From Eubacteriales bacterium (lineage in GTDB: Bacteria > Bacillota > Clostridia > Christensenellales > CAG-138), in contig JAUYTF010000198.1 of the NCBI GenBank assembly GCA_030695285.1, positions 1-5,990 of the forward strand: 5,990 bases of DNA, given 5' to 3'. The position numbers were made by a program, and so were the translations under genes. The notes under the pieces are model-generated. The model was given only the letters and a program-made list of their open reading frames with translations. It was not told the DNA's origin and ran no database searches. This document shows, piece by piece, positions 1 to 4,881 of this stretch (the stretch's first letter is position 1; every line of letters begins with the position of its first letter).

Positions 1-72
1 TTTCATTGCCACCATCGACAGGATTTCAGTCTCTGCATCATCCAGAATCAGATTCCCATTCGCGTATCTCAT
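1..72 (-). CDS. 5' end of an unidentified gene (cut by window edge)
   Basis: An open frame starts at an ATG (72-70) and runs to the window edge, giving 24 residues that begin MRYANGNLILDDAETEILS. A full AGGAGG Shine-Dalgarno lies at 88-83, ten bases before the start, which makes translation likely. An alternative ATG at 78 reads only 13 codons before a stop and sits too close to the Shine-Dalgarno. It begins 50 bases after the stop of the repeat lipoprotein on the same strand with no clear terminator between, so it may be the last visible gene of that operon. Too little is visible to assign a family; the segment has no signal peptide and looks soluble and acidic. Confidence 0.55.
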   Translation of the reverse strand, partial: MRYANGNLILDDAETEILSMVAMK

Positions 73-122
73 TCTTCATTTACCTCCTGATAGTCAAAGG
101 ATTTCCGCGTCGTGACTAGTAG

Positions 123-1292
123 CTAGCATCCACAAGCCGTATGTTGCGCACCGGACAACGATGCTTTTTGTGTGACCGTCAGACTCGCTATGGTGGCTGG
201 CGCAAGCCCTGCGATTGCGGTCGGTGTCAGTGATGCGAGCTGAGTGGCGCTTACCCCTATCACGTTTGCCGGGATCAACACAGCGACTTGAGTCGCACTC
301 AAATAGCCGAACGCACCCACATTCAGCATAGCGATGGCTGTCCCTGCCCCATACGTTGAAGTAAGCCCTGCAATGATTCCGATCTGCGCCGGGGTTAACG
401 ATCCAATCTGCGCGGCAGTAAGCGATTCAATCTGGCCATACAAGTGGGTGGATAAATTCGTGACTGGCGACAACGTACCGAGCGCTGCGTCACTGAGTGA
501 ACTGATGTTGGTTCCCAAATCCACAATCTCGTTATCCGACAAGTTTGCGATCTCGGCAGTCGTGATCGCGGCAACCTGGGCCGGATAACTGCCAAGTGCG
601 ATCCATGTCGCGTCGCTCAGATATTGAATCTTGGAGGTCGAAACAATGCCGCCGGACGCCGCGCCTATCATTCTTACCTGTGCCGGCGTTAACGCACCAA
701 TCTGCAGGGGCGTGATCGACTCGATCTGGCCGGCCAGATTGTTGGTCAGATTCTTCATGGGGGAAAGCGCATTGAGCGCCGCATTGCTCAGCGCATTGAT
801 ATTGGCGCCCAGGGCAACAATTTCACTATCCCACAGCGTGGCGACTTCGGTAGGGGTGATGGCCGCAACCTGTGCTGGATCATTTCCAAGTACCGCCCAT
901 GCTGCAGCACTTAAGTACTGTATTTGTGAGGTGGTGCCCGATCCGGTACCGATCATCCGGACTTGTGCCGGTGTCAATACGGCGATCTGCGCTGCTGTGA
1001 TTGACTCGACCTGACCGTTCAGGTTGGTGGACAAATTCCGCATCTGGGACAGTGCGCTCAGTGCAGCGTCACTCAAATACTTGATATTCACATCCAGCGC
1101 CGCGATCTGGGCATCGGAGTATGTAGCAATCTGGGAGGCGGTAATGGCAGCAACTTGTGCTGGCGTCGGTGTGCTGTTGGCTGATGTGCCATTCCCCGCC
1201 CCGCCTCCTCCACATCCCATTAATATTGCGGTGACGACAAAGGCCAGGATGCAGGAATTCAGGCCGGGTGCTGATTTTCTATCGCGATTCAT
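123..1292 (-). CDS. Repeat-containing lipoprotein, predicted surface or outer-membrane protein
   Basis: A 389-residue protein. Residues 1-27 form a lipoprotein signal: basic NRDRK, a hydrophobic core, and lipobox LMGC with C27 as the predicted lipidated residue. A Gly/Ser/Thr-rich linker (28-43) follows. From residue 44 there are three tandem repeats of about 95 residues starting with PAQVAAIT (44, 139, 237), the third shortened. Each is built from short pieces of the type IT.xQIxxLT and LSDAALxALS, so the fold is probably a regular solenoid. The C-terminal part (about 315-383) keeps the short motif but not the long period, and the chain ends TACGC. Position +2 after the Cys is Gly, compatible with outer-membrane sorting. 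The start at 1292 is supported by AAGGA at 1303-1299. It lies 42 bases after the 90-residue gene on the same strand. Similar IT.AQI.LT motifs are known from large bacterial surface proteins; a precise function cannot be given. Confidence 0.85.
   Translation of the reverse strand: MNRDRKSAPGLNSCILAFVVTAILMGCGGGGAGNGTSANSTPTPAQVAAITASQIATYSDAQIAALDVNIKYLSDAALSALSQMRNLSTNLNGQVESITAAQIAVLTPAQVRMIGTGSGTTSQIQYLSAAAWAVLGNDPAQVAAITPTEVATLWDSEIVALGANINALSNAALNALSPMKNLTNNLAGQIESITPLQIGALTPAQVRMIGAASGGIVSTSKIQYLSDATWIALGSYPAQVAAITTAEIANLSDNEIVDLGTNISSLSDAALGTLSPVTNLSTHLYGQIESLTAAQIGSLTPAQIGIIAGLTSTYGAGTAIAMLNVGAFGYLSATQVAVLIPANVIGVSATQLASLTPTAIAGLAPATIASLTVTQKASLSGAQHTACGC
369..1163 (-). repeat. Three tandem coding repeats (~285-294 bp each) inside the lipoprotein gene
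   Basis: Unit 1 is about 1163-879 (residues 44-138), unit 2 about 878-585 (139-236) and unit 3 about 584-369 (237 onward, incomplete). Landmarks recur in the same order: PAQVAAIT, LSDAAL or LSNAAL, NL..NL.GQ(I/V)ESIT, LTPAQVRMIG (LTPAQIGIIA in unit 3), then IQYLS in units 1 and 2. Units 1 and 2 differ in length by three residues because of a GIV insertion near residues 215-217. The repeat register is visible in protein; at the DNA level the units have diverged, so the duplication does not look recent. Confidence 0.85.
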
Positions 1293-1334
1293 TCTCTTCC
1301 TTATATATAGTGTGTGGCGGCGATAAGTCCGCTT

Positions 1335-1607
1335 TCAATCCCGTTTCACGGAGCCGGTTCGTTTGCGCATGTGCTCAAGGGCCAGTTTCAGCTCCTGCCC
1401 CCGTGCTTGAATGGCTTCGGAGAATTGTTTCGCCCCTTGTATGTAGTTTTGCTTTGCCGGTTCTGGATTCGACATGACACTGGTCAACGACTCCAGTAGG
1501 AATGTATGAGCGCAATCAAGCTCGGCGAAGTGATCGGCAAACTGCGTGATCTCATGCTCCAGGGGCATCTCTTTATCTGGTATGGGTAGGGGCTCAAACA
1601 GGCTCAT
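1335..1607 (-). CDS. Orphan 90-residue helical protein
   Basis: A 90-residue protein starting MSLFEPLPIPDKEMPLEHE. There is no signal peptide or membrane segment. The sequence is rich in Glu, Gln, Lys and Leu and is probably two or three amphipathic helices (about residues 17-45 and 50-83) with a basic tail (KRTGSVKRD). The start is well supported by AAGGAGGG at 1623-1616, eight bases upstream. Its start overlaps by 14 bases a 21-codon ORF that begins at 1659, which suggests translational coupling. It is followed after 42 bases by the repeat lipoprotein, so the two are probably co-transcribed from the promoter-like block at 1713-1684. I do not recognise a family. Small helical proteins of this kind include secretion chaperones and regulatory adaptors, but nothing here selects one. 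Confidence 0.7.
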   Translation of the reverse strand: MSLFEPLPIPDKEMPLEHEITQFADHFAELDCAHTFLLESLTSVMSNPEPAKQNYIQGAKQFSEAIQARGQELKLALEHMRKRTGSVKRD

Positions 1608-1659
1608 GCTGGCTGCCCTCCTTGCCGGTCAACTTCATCATCCTGATTCTTGTGTTCAT
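1594..1659 (-). CDS. Possible 21-residue leader peptide upstream of the 90-residue gene
   Basis: An ATG at 1659-1657 is preceded by GAGGAG (1671-1666) with six-base spacing. The ORF reads 21 residues beginning MNTRIRMMKLTGKEG and stops at TGA 1596-1594, after entering the next gene by 14 bases in a different frame. The peptide is basic and has no membrane segment. The start lies 29 bases beyond the TTTGCTA of the upstream conserved block, the same distance as for the 47-residue gene at 3590, so it may be the true first start codon of this transcript. Its role could be to couple or attenuate translation of the 90-residue gene rather than to yield a functional peptide. There is no direct evidence of expression. 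Confidence 0.4.
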   Translation of the reverse strand: MNTRIRMMKLTGKEGSQHEPV

Positions 1660-1713
1660 CTATCTCTCCTCGCGTTGTGCAATCAAGATAGCAAAACCCG
1701 AAATATTCCAAAG
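1660..1713 (-). promoter_or_regulatory. Conserved promoter/leader module, copy C
   Basis: On the minus strand, CTTTGG (1713-1708) is followed after exactly 12 bases by TTTGCTA (1695-1689), then two bases and TTG (1686-1684). The same arrangement occurs at 3536 and 3762. TGCTATCTT resembles an extended -10 element (TGnTAnnnT), and TTGGAA upstream could serve as a -35 with a short 15-base spacer. The inverted repeat CTATCT (1691-1686) / AGATAG (1665-1660) brackets the Shine-Dalgarno and ends directly at the ATG of the 21-codon ORF. Confidence 0.55.
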
Positions 1714-1723
1714 AGGAATTTGA

Positions 1724-1819
1724 TTAAATCACTGCCACCACGTACACGAAACCACGCGCCGGGCGGATGTATGTGATGTCCGTACTCCATATCAGATTGG
1801 GGCGGATCATATTCACGCC
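1724..1819 (-). pseudogene. Fragment of IS3-family (IS407-like) transposase OrfB
   Basis: Read on the minus strand from 1819, the frame gives about 31 residues containing RPNLIWSTDITYIRPARGF and VYVVAVI, then a stop (1726-1724). The W(S/A)TDITY motif followed by GF.Y.V..I.D is the start of the integrase-like catalytic core of IS3-family transposases and carries the first Asp of the DDE triad; the wording is closest to the IS407 subgroup as I know it. Homology appears to stop after AVI, just where the conserved promoter-like block begins, and not to extend past about 1819. Upstream and downstream parts of the transposase and the terminal repeats are not seen, so this is a dead remnant. Confidence 0.8.
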
Positions 1820-1829
1820 GGGGGGACTG

Positions 1830-1855
1830 CCTCAAGGCCATACCCGGCCTTGAGG
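1830..1855 (-). terminator. Perfect 10-bp hairpin, possible terminator of the lipoprotein pair
   Basis: CCTCAAGGCC (1830-1839) and GGCCTTGAGG (1846-1855) form a perfect 10-bp stem with a 6-base loop, starting 15 bases past the stop of the minus-strand lipoprotein gene. The position and strength fit a transcription terminator. There is no T-run on the minus-strand side (C-rich sequence follows), so it may instead be a Rho-type or mRNA-protecting stem, or an end of the neighbouring IS remnant. Confidence 0.5.
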
Positions 1856-1870
1856 AACGATGTTTGAGTA

Positions 1871-2305
1871 TTACTGATAGATACGCTCGTTTGAGTTTGT
1901 TCGCGGCTGGGTTCTATCGCTTACATAGACCATATCGGGTGTGATCACATATCGATAACCCGCTTTGACCACCAGCTTATAGGCCCGGCTCGGTCTGCAG
2001 GTGGCGGTGTTGTCGCACCCAAGCCCAACCTGGAATTCGTACTCCCCCGGAAGCACGTTCAACTTTTCTCGTGCTGGGAAGATAGACTTGCCATTGACCC
2101 AGCTGATGTTGGCTGTGTTCTCAATTCCGCTCATGGAACGGGGCTGCGTATCCATGTTGCTTCCGCGCAGGCCAACCCGCGATACGATCTGGGCATATTC
2201 TCCCAATTTCTCGGGTGGAGTTCCATCTCCCATCATGGCGCAACCTGACAAGGCGGTTAATCCAATCATGGATGACACGACTGCTTTGATAAAATTACTC
2301 GACAT
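1871..2305 (-). CDS. Small lipoprotein related to the neighbouring 2400-3089 lipoprotein
   Basis: A 144-residue protein with an N-terminal lipoprotein signal: hydrophobic segment 8-20 and lipobox LSGC with C22; the residue after Cys is Ala, compatible with outer-membrane sorting. The mature part contains VLPGEYEFQVGLGC, two cysteines (C97, C103) that could pair, then PSRAYKLVVKAGYRYVI, a beta-rich pattern seen in small domains of the carboxypeptidase-regulatory/PEGA kind. The tail is polar (RTQPRTNSNERIYQ). The start at 2305 has AGGAA at 2314-2310 (four-base spacing) and AAAGGC further up. It lies 94 bases after the 229-residue lipoprotein on the same strand, whose residues 63-97 align with this C..C...Y..K.GY.Y.I segment. 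No known function; the pair is probably a duplicated envelope-protein family. Confidence 0.8.
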   Translation of the reverse strand: MSSNFIKAVVSSMIGLTALSGCAMMGDGTPPEKLGEYAQIVSRVGLRGSNMDTQPRSMSGIENTANISWVNGKSIFPAREKLNVLPGEYEFQVGLGCDNTATCRPSRAYKLVVKAGYRYVITPDMVYVSDRTQPRTNSNERIYQ

Positions 2306-2399
2306 TCGATTCCTGCCTTTCTATTTGTTATGCCACGGAGTCATCGTTCGGAGTTGCACTTTCCGCTCAACGTGCCCGGTCGTGGCAGCCGAACATAAG

Positions 2400-3089
2400 C
2401 TACTCGCACAAATCCCAATTAAGCGGTGAATCCCAGATGATGTTCGGGGTGAAGCTTCCCAGATGAACATTGCGGTTCCCGTTCACGACGGCATCGACTT
2501 CTCGAATCTGGATTTTTTCATCGGTGAATGATTCGACAAATCCGATGGTCAAGATCTGTCCGTGAAGCTGGCATATCTTGCTACCCACTTTCCTGACCAG
2601 CGGGAGTTGCCGAGTTCTGCGCTCCAGTATTGCCGCTTGTTCTGCTTGTGCCTCAATGACAACATCCCGCACATAGTCAGTCTGGCCCGATCGATTAACG
2701 TACTCGATCACTCCGCCCCGATGCACAGGATTGAGTTCATCCACCTTTCGTTGATAGCGATCATTGCGGTCCAGGACGGCAATCGAGTTGTTGGGCAGGA
2801 TGCGATAGATATATCCGGGTTTGGTATAGAACCGGTATGTTTGGGACGGACAACTGGAGTATTGGCAATTCGCTTCCATCTCGACGGAATGCATACCGGC
2901 GGCAACATAGACTGGATATCGAGATATTCTCTCCGAGTCCACCGAGCGTAACGAATAGAAATCCGCATGTTCGATCGTTGCCATGCTGGCCAGTTGTTCA
3001 GGAGATAGCTTCGGTCCGAACATCCCGCAACCGGCAATAAGTACTACCAGTGTGACCATCGCTAACCGCTTGTTTGCCTTGTTGGGCAT
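2400..3089 (-). CDS. Two-domain lipoprotein, unknown function
   Basis: A 229-residue protein. I start it at ATG 3089, where AAAGGAA lies seven bases upstream, rather than at the in-frame TTG at 3107. Residues 1-21 are a lipoprotein signal with lipobox IAGC (C21). Residues about 30-97 resemble the downstream lipoprotein: PEQLASMATI, then AAGMHSVEMEANC with C75 and C80, PSQTYRFYTKPGYIYRI. The middle (about 100-160) is charged. The C-terminal part (about 167-229) begins VRKVGSKICQ and contains IGFVESFTDEKIQIR and IIWDSPLNWDLC, which looks like a small beta-barrel domain found at the end of some proteobacterial lipoproteins; I recall the pattern but cannot name the family. A small dyad, GCAAT/ATTGC (3104-3108, 3115-3119), sits just upstream of the Shine-Dalgarno. 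Divergently arranged with the XRE regulator at 3215. Confidence 0.82.
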   Translation of the reverse strand: MPNKANKRLAMVTLVVLIAGCGMFGPKLSPEQLASMATIEHADFYSLRSVDSERISRYPVYVAAGMHSVEMEANCQYSSCPSQTYRFYTKPGYIYRILPNNSIAVLDRNDRYQRKVDELNPVHRGGVIEYVNRSGQTDYVRDVVIEAQAEQAAILERRTRQLPLVRKVGSKICQLHGQILTIGFVESFTDEKIQIREVDAVVNGNRNVHLGSFTPNIIWDSPLNWDLCE

Positions 3090-3214
3090 GTATATTCCTT
3101 TCAGCAATTATCTGATTGCAGGTAGAAATCCTATTCCAACCCATTTTTACGAAGGGTTTGTTTGTAGATTATATTCCGTGGACTGTCAATCCCGAAGCCC
3201 TCAATGTTGCGTTT

Positions 3215-3442
3215 ATGGAAAAACGCATGGCTCAGGTTTGCAGGGTGTTGGGAAACAACGTGAAGGCGTTGCGCCTGGCGCAGGGGTTGTCGCAGGAAGC
3301 GCTGGCCTTAGAGGCCGAGCTGGACCGCACCTATATCTCCCAGATTGAACGAGGGGTGGGTAATCCATCAGTTCTGGTGCTGCTCAAAATCGCGGTAATA
3401 TTGAAAGTCGATGTCAGTGACCTGTTTATCAAGCAGAAATGA
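3215..3442 (+). CDS. XRE/Cro-family transcriptional regulator (single HTH domain)
   Basis: A 75-residue protein that is nearly all HTH domain. Residues 12-22 (LGNNVKALRLA) form helix 1, 26-36 (SQEALALEAEL) helix 2, and 37-47 (DRTYISQIERG) the recognition helix, followed by NPSVLVLLKIAVILKVDVSDLF, the standard end of the HTH_3 fold. Size and form match stand-alone XRE repressors and restriction-modification controller proteins, but no methylase or nuclease gene lies nearby. ATG 3215 is the chosen start; ATG 3227 (with GGAAAA before it) would remove four residues and leave the domain intact, and an upstream in-frame TTG at 3116 has no ribosome site. It reads away from the two lipoproteins and toward two copies of the conserved module, so control of those genes is possible but unproven. 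Confidence 0.9.
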   Translation: MEKRMAQVCRVLGNNVKALRLAQGLSQEALALEAELDRTYISQIERGVGNPSVLVLLKIAVILKVDVSDLFIKQK

Positions 3443-3453
3443 GATTCACCTCC

Positions 3454-3469
3454 GCCAATAATCATTGGC
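3454..3469 (+). terminator. Small perfect hairpin after the XRE gene
   Basis: GCCAAT (3454-3459) and ATTGGC (3464-3469) form a 6-bp stem with a 4-base AATC loop, 11 bases past the XRE stop. There is no T-run, so it is at best a weak terminator; it could also be a protein-binding dyad. Confidence 0.3.
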
Positions 3470-3485
3470 CCATGTAACCCGCTCT

Positions 3486-3498
3486 GTCCGTAACGGAC
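3486..3498. promoter_or_regulatory. Perfect palindrome, candidate operator
   Basis: GTCCGT-A-ACGGAC is a perfect 13-base palindrome with a single central base. It lies 43 bases past the XRE stop and about 38 bases upstream of module copy A, where a repressor or activator site would sit. XRE-type proteins commonly bind such short dyads, but the same dyad is not seen upstream of the XRE gene itself or at the other two module copies. Confidence 0.3.
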
Positions 3499-3535
3499 GC
3501 AGCTCATCGTATTCTCACAAACTCATCAAATAGTT

Positions 3536-3589
3536 CTTTGGGAATTGTTGGAATTTGCTAATTTGTTCCTTTCAATCGAAAGGCACAAC
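3536..3589 (+). promoter_or_regulatory. Conserved promoter/leader module, copy A
   Basis: CTTTGG (3536-3541), 12 bases, TTTGCTA (3554-3560), two bases, TTG (3563-3565). TGCTAATTT resembles an extended -10. CCTTTC (3568-3573) and GAAAGG (3578-3583) form a 6-bp stem with an AATC loop; after one mismatch it continues with TTGT/ACAA. The right arm GAAAGG is also the Shine-Dalgarno of the 47-residue gene (spacing six), so an RNA stem here would hide the ribosome site. Confidence 0.55.
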
Positions 3590-3733
3590 ATGCATCGCAC
3601 CTCAATCCACCCTGTCTCCCCAGCTGGCACACCACCCAGGCAGCATCTCAGATTCGATGCCCTGGATTGGATGGCGGCGTTCTTTGTCATTGCAACGCCG
3701 CTATACATCGCTTACCTACTGATAGGGAATTGA
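3590..3733 (+). CDS. 47-residue single-span membrane protein, orphan
   Basis: The ATG at 3590 has GAAAGG (3578-3583) six bases upstream and lies 29 bases past the TTTGCTA of module copy A. The protein begins MHRTSIHPVSPAGTPPRQHL, a polar, proline-rich N-terminus with several basic residues, then has one hydrophobic segment (about residues 28-45, WMAAFFVIATPLYIAYLLI) and ends at GN. Positive charge before the segment suggests an N-in, C-out orientation in the inner membrane. An in-frame TTG at 3545 would add 15 residues but has no ribosome site. Size and topology fit small stress or regulatory membrane proteins and also type I toxin-like peptides; no antisense RNA or partner is visible. I do not recognise a family. 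Confidence 0.6.
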   Translation: MHRTSIHPVSPAGTPPRQHLRFDALDWMAAFFVIATPLYIAYLLIGN

Positions 3734-3761
3734 GCGTTGGTGCCTCAACAGCAAAATAGTA

Positions 3762-3818
3762 CTTTGGAAATTTGTCGGCTTTGCTAGATTGATCCTGCAT
3801 TCACTGAAAGGATCAATC
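3762..3818 (+). promoter_or_regulatory. Conserved promoter/leader module, copy B
   Basis: CTTTGG (3762-3767), 12 bases, TTTGCTA (3780-3786), two bases, TTG (3789-3791). A perfect 9-bp inverted repeat follows: GATTGATCC (3787-3795) and GGATCAATC (3810-3818), 14 bases apart, ending directly at a GTG codon. The Shine-Dalgarno AAAGGA (3807-3812) overlaps the right arm. Layout matches copy A, with the start codon three bases further away. Confidence 0.55.
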
Positions 3819-3863
3819 GTGAAAAGAAACGACACAAATGAACGCCGCAGTTGCCAACGATGA
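3819..3863 (+). CDS. Possible 14-residue leader ORF overlapping the 223-residue gene
   Basis: GTG 3819 has the best Shine-Dalgarno of this locus (AAAGGA, six-base spacing) and opens a 14-codon ORF, VKRNDTNERRSCQR, stopping at 3861-3863. It overlaps the first 26 bases of the 223-residue gene in another frame. The peptide is very basic. Two readings are open: a real leader that couples translation to the gene below, as in copy C, or the original start of the 223-residue gene disconnected by a small indel between about 3822 and 3860. Confidence 0.35.
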   Translation: MKRNDTNERRSCQR

Positions 3864-4509
3864 AAAGGGGCGTGAATTGAAGCCAACACCGCAGTTTCAA
3901 CATTCCCATCTGCATAACACCCAGCCTCTGCGCGATGTCCGCAGCAAGCCAACGTCTCTGATTGATTGTGGGCACTGCTACTTTGTGGGTTTTAGGATCA
4001 AAACCGTGTCCGGTGACCTTTACCATCACGCCATGATTGCCGCAGACAATGATGATGTCCTATTTGACGGTCTCGCAGCTGAATTCACCATGATCGCCCT
4101 GCAATTGCAGGTGGCCACTTATAGTCATATTTCCGTGATTTTTATCCGCAACCTGATGATGCAGGATCCTGAATTGGTCGACTGTGCAGAACGCGAGGGC
4201 ATCAACAAAGAAATTCAGGATGGAATCGCGCGACATGATGAACGTTCATTTGTCGTTTATGGGCTTATTGGTGAACGGGTTGGAAGTCGCAAGCTCTGCC
4301 TGATGGAGGTCACAACTCAAAATGCACTGACCGCCATCAATACCATGAATATCCTGACGCGCGAACAGCATGATGAACCGTTTTCTCCTTTGGAAGTCAG
4401 TCAGTCACATCCGGTGATTGCAGAATTTGATGTGTTGTTCCAGCGGGCGGTTGCGCAGATGAATCTATTTTCAGCCAGTACTTCTGCTGAAGCCAATTAT
4501 CTGCACTGA
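3838..4509 (+). CDS. Orphan 223-residue soluble protein
   Basis: The frame is open from ATG 3838 (a stop lies just upstream at 3820-3822) to TGA 4507-4509. No signal peptide or strong membrane segment. The first 40 residues look disordered and His/Gln-rich (PQFQHSHLHN), followed by a mixed alpha/beta body with a compact region at about 43-75 (CGHCYFVGFRIKTVSGDLYH) holding a CxxC pair (C44, C47), and acidic helices to the end (ELVDCAEREG, REQHDEPFSP). The CxxC could bind metal, but no second pair is evident. ATG 3838 itself has only a weak AAGAAA upstream, so it may depend on the leader ORF at 3819. The gene converges with ihfB, stops three bases apart. I do not recognise a family. Confidence 0.72.
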   Translation: MNAAVANDEKGRELKPTPQFQHSHLHNTQPLRDVRSKPTSLIDCGHCYFVGFRIKTVSGDLYHHAMIAADNDDVLFDGLAAEFTMIALQLQVATYSHISVIFIRNLMMQDPELVDCAEREGINKEIQDGIARHDERSFVVYGLIGERVGSRKLCLMEVTTQNALTAINTMNILTREQHDEPFSPLEVSQSHPVIAEFDVLFQRAVAQMNLFSASTSAEANYLH

Positions 4510-4512
4510 CAG

Positions 4513-4794
4513 TCAATCAATGTTGACACGTTCGCGTAGCTCCTTGCCGGCCTTGAAATGCGGGACATACTTGGCCGGCACTATGACGGCTTCGCCAGTC
4601 TTCGGATTTCGCGCCTTGCGTAGCGGTCGATGGTTGAGGTTGAAACTGCCGAATCCGCGTATCTCTGCCCTGCCCCCACGGGCCAGCACATGGCCTATCC
4701 CATCAATGATTGTGCTGACGGCTAGTTCGATGTCTTTGAGAGTGAGTTGAGGATGGCTAGAGGAAAGCTGTTCGATAAGTTCGGAGCGGGTCAT
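4513..4794 (-). CDS. ihfB: Integration host factor beta subunit (HU/IHF family)
   Basis: A 93-residue DNA-bending protein that would pair with IHF alpha as a heterodimer, bind specific sites and bend DNA sharply, assisting recombination, transcription and replication. The sequence starts [10 protein letters not shown], has the dimer helices to about residue 40, EIRGFGSF (44-51), the beta-arm with RNPKTGE (62-68) including the intercalating proline P64, and the tail [16 protein letters not shown] (75-90). Length matches the family (about 94-100). The KD..LAV.T..D and LN.RP pieces resemble betaproteobacterial IhfB. In that group ihfB usually follows rpsA; here it stands alone among orphans and IS remnants, so it is either a second copy or a rearranged locus. 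ATG 4794 gives the standard N-terminus; the ribosome site is weak (CAGGCA). Confidence 0.93.
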   Translation of the reverse strand: MTRSELIEQLSSSHPQLTLKDIELAVSTIIDGIGHVLARGGRAEIRGFGSFNLNHRPLRKARNPKTGEAVIVPAKYVPHFKAGKELRERVNID

Positions 4795-4881
4795 GTTGAT
4801 GGTGCCTGCCGAGCTACGCCGGGGGGCAGTAACTTATGGTTGAAACATTAAATGACGCATCGATTATATAGGAACTGTCGA

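Noticed and set aside
334..1326. Plus-strand ORFs of 84, 127 and 100 codons opposite the repeat lipoprotein
   Set aside because: They are mirror images of the repetitive coding strand, repeat with the same period and lack plausible starts; the lipoprotein on the minus strand explains the region.
2562..3040. ORFs on both strands inside the 229-residue lipoprotein gene
   Set aside because: Shadow frames of a gene with a clear signal peptide, ribosome site and a related neighbour.
3090..3107. TTG start adding six residues to the 229-residue lipoprotein
   Set aside because: The ATG at 3089 has AAAGGAA at correct spacing and gives a standard lipoprotein signal; the TTG would place that ribosome site inside the gene.
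3101..3139. Fourth copy of the module upstream of the 229-residue lipoprotein (TTGGAA at 3139-3134, TGCAAT about 13 bases on)
   Set aside because: It lacks CTTTGG and TTTGCTA and the spacing differs by one; similarity is within chance for AT-rich leader DNA.
3536..3565. Sigma-54 promoter reading of the conserved module
   Set aside because: The GG and GC elements are 14 bases apart in copy A instead of the required 10, and the TGGCAC box is absent.
4384..4415. CTTTGG inside the 223-residue gene
   Set aside because: No TTTGCTA at the required distance and it lies within coding sequence.
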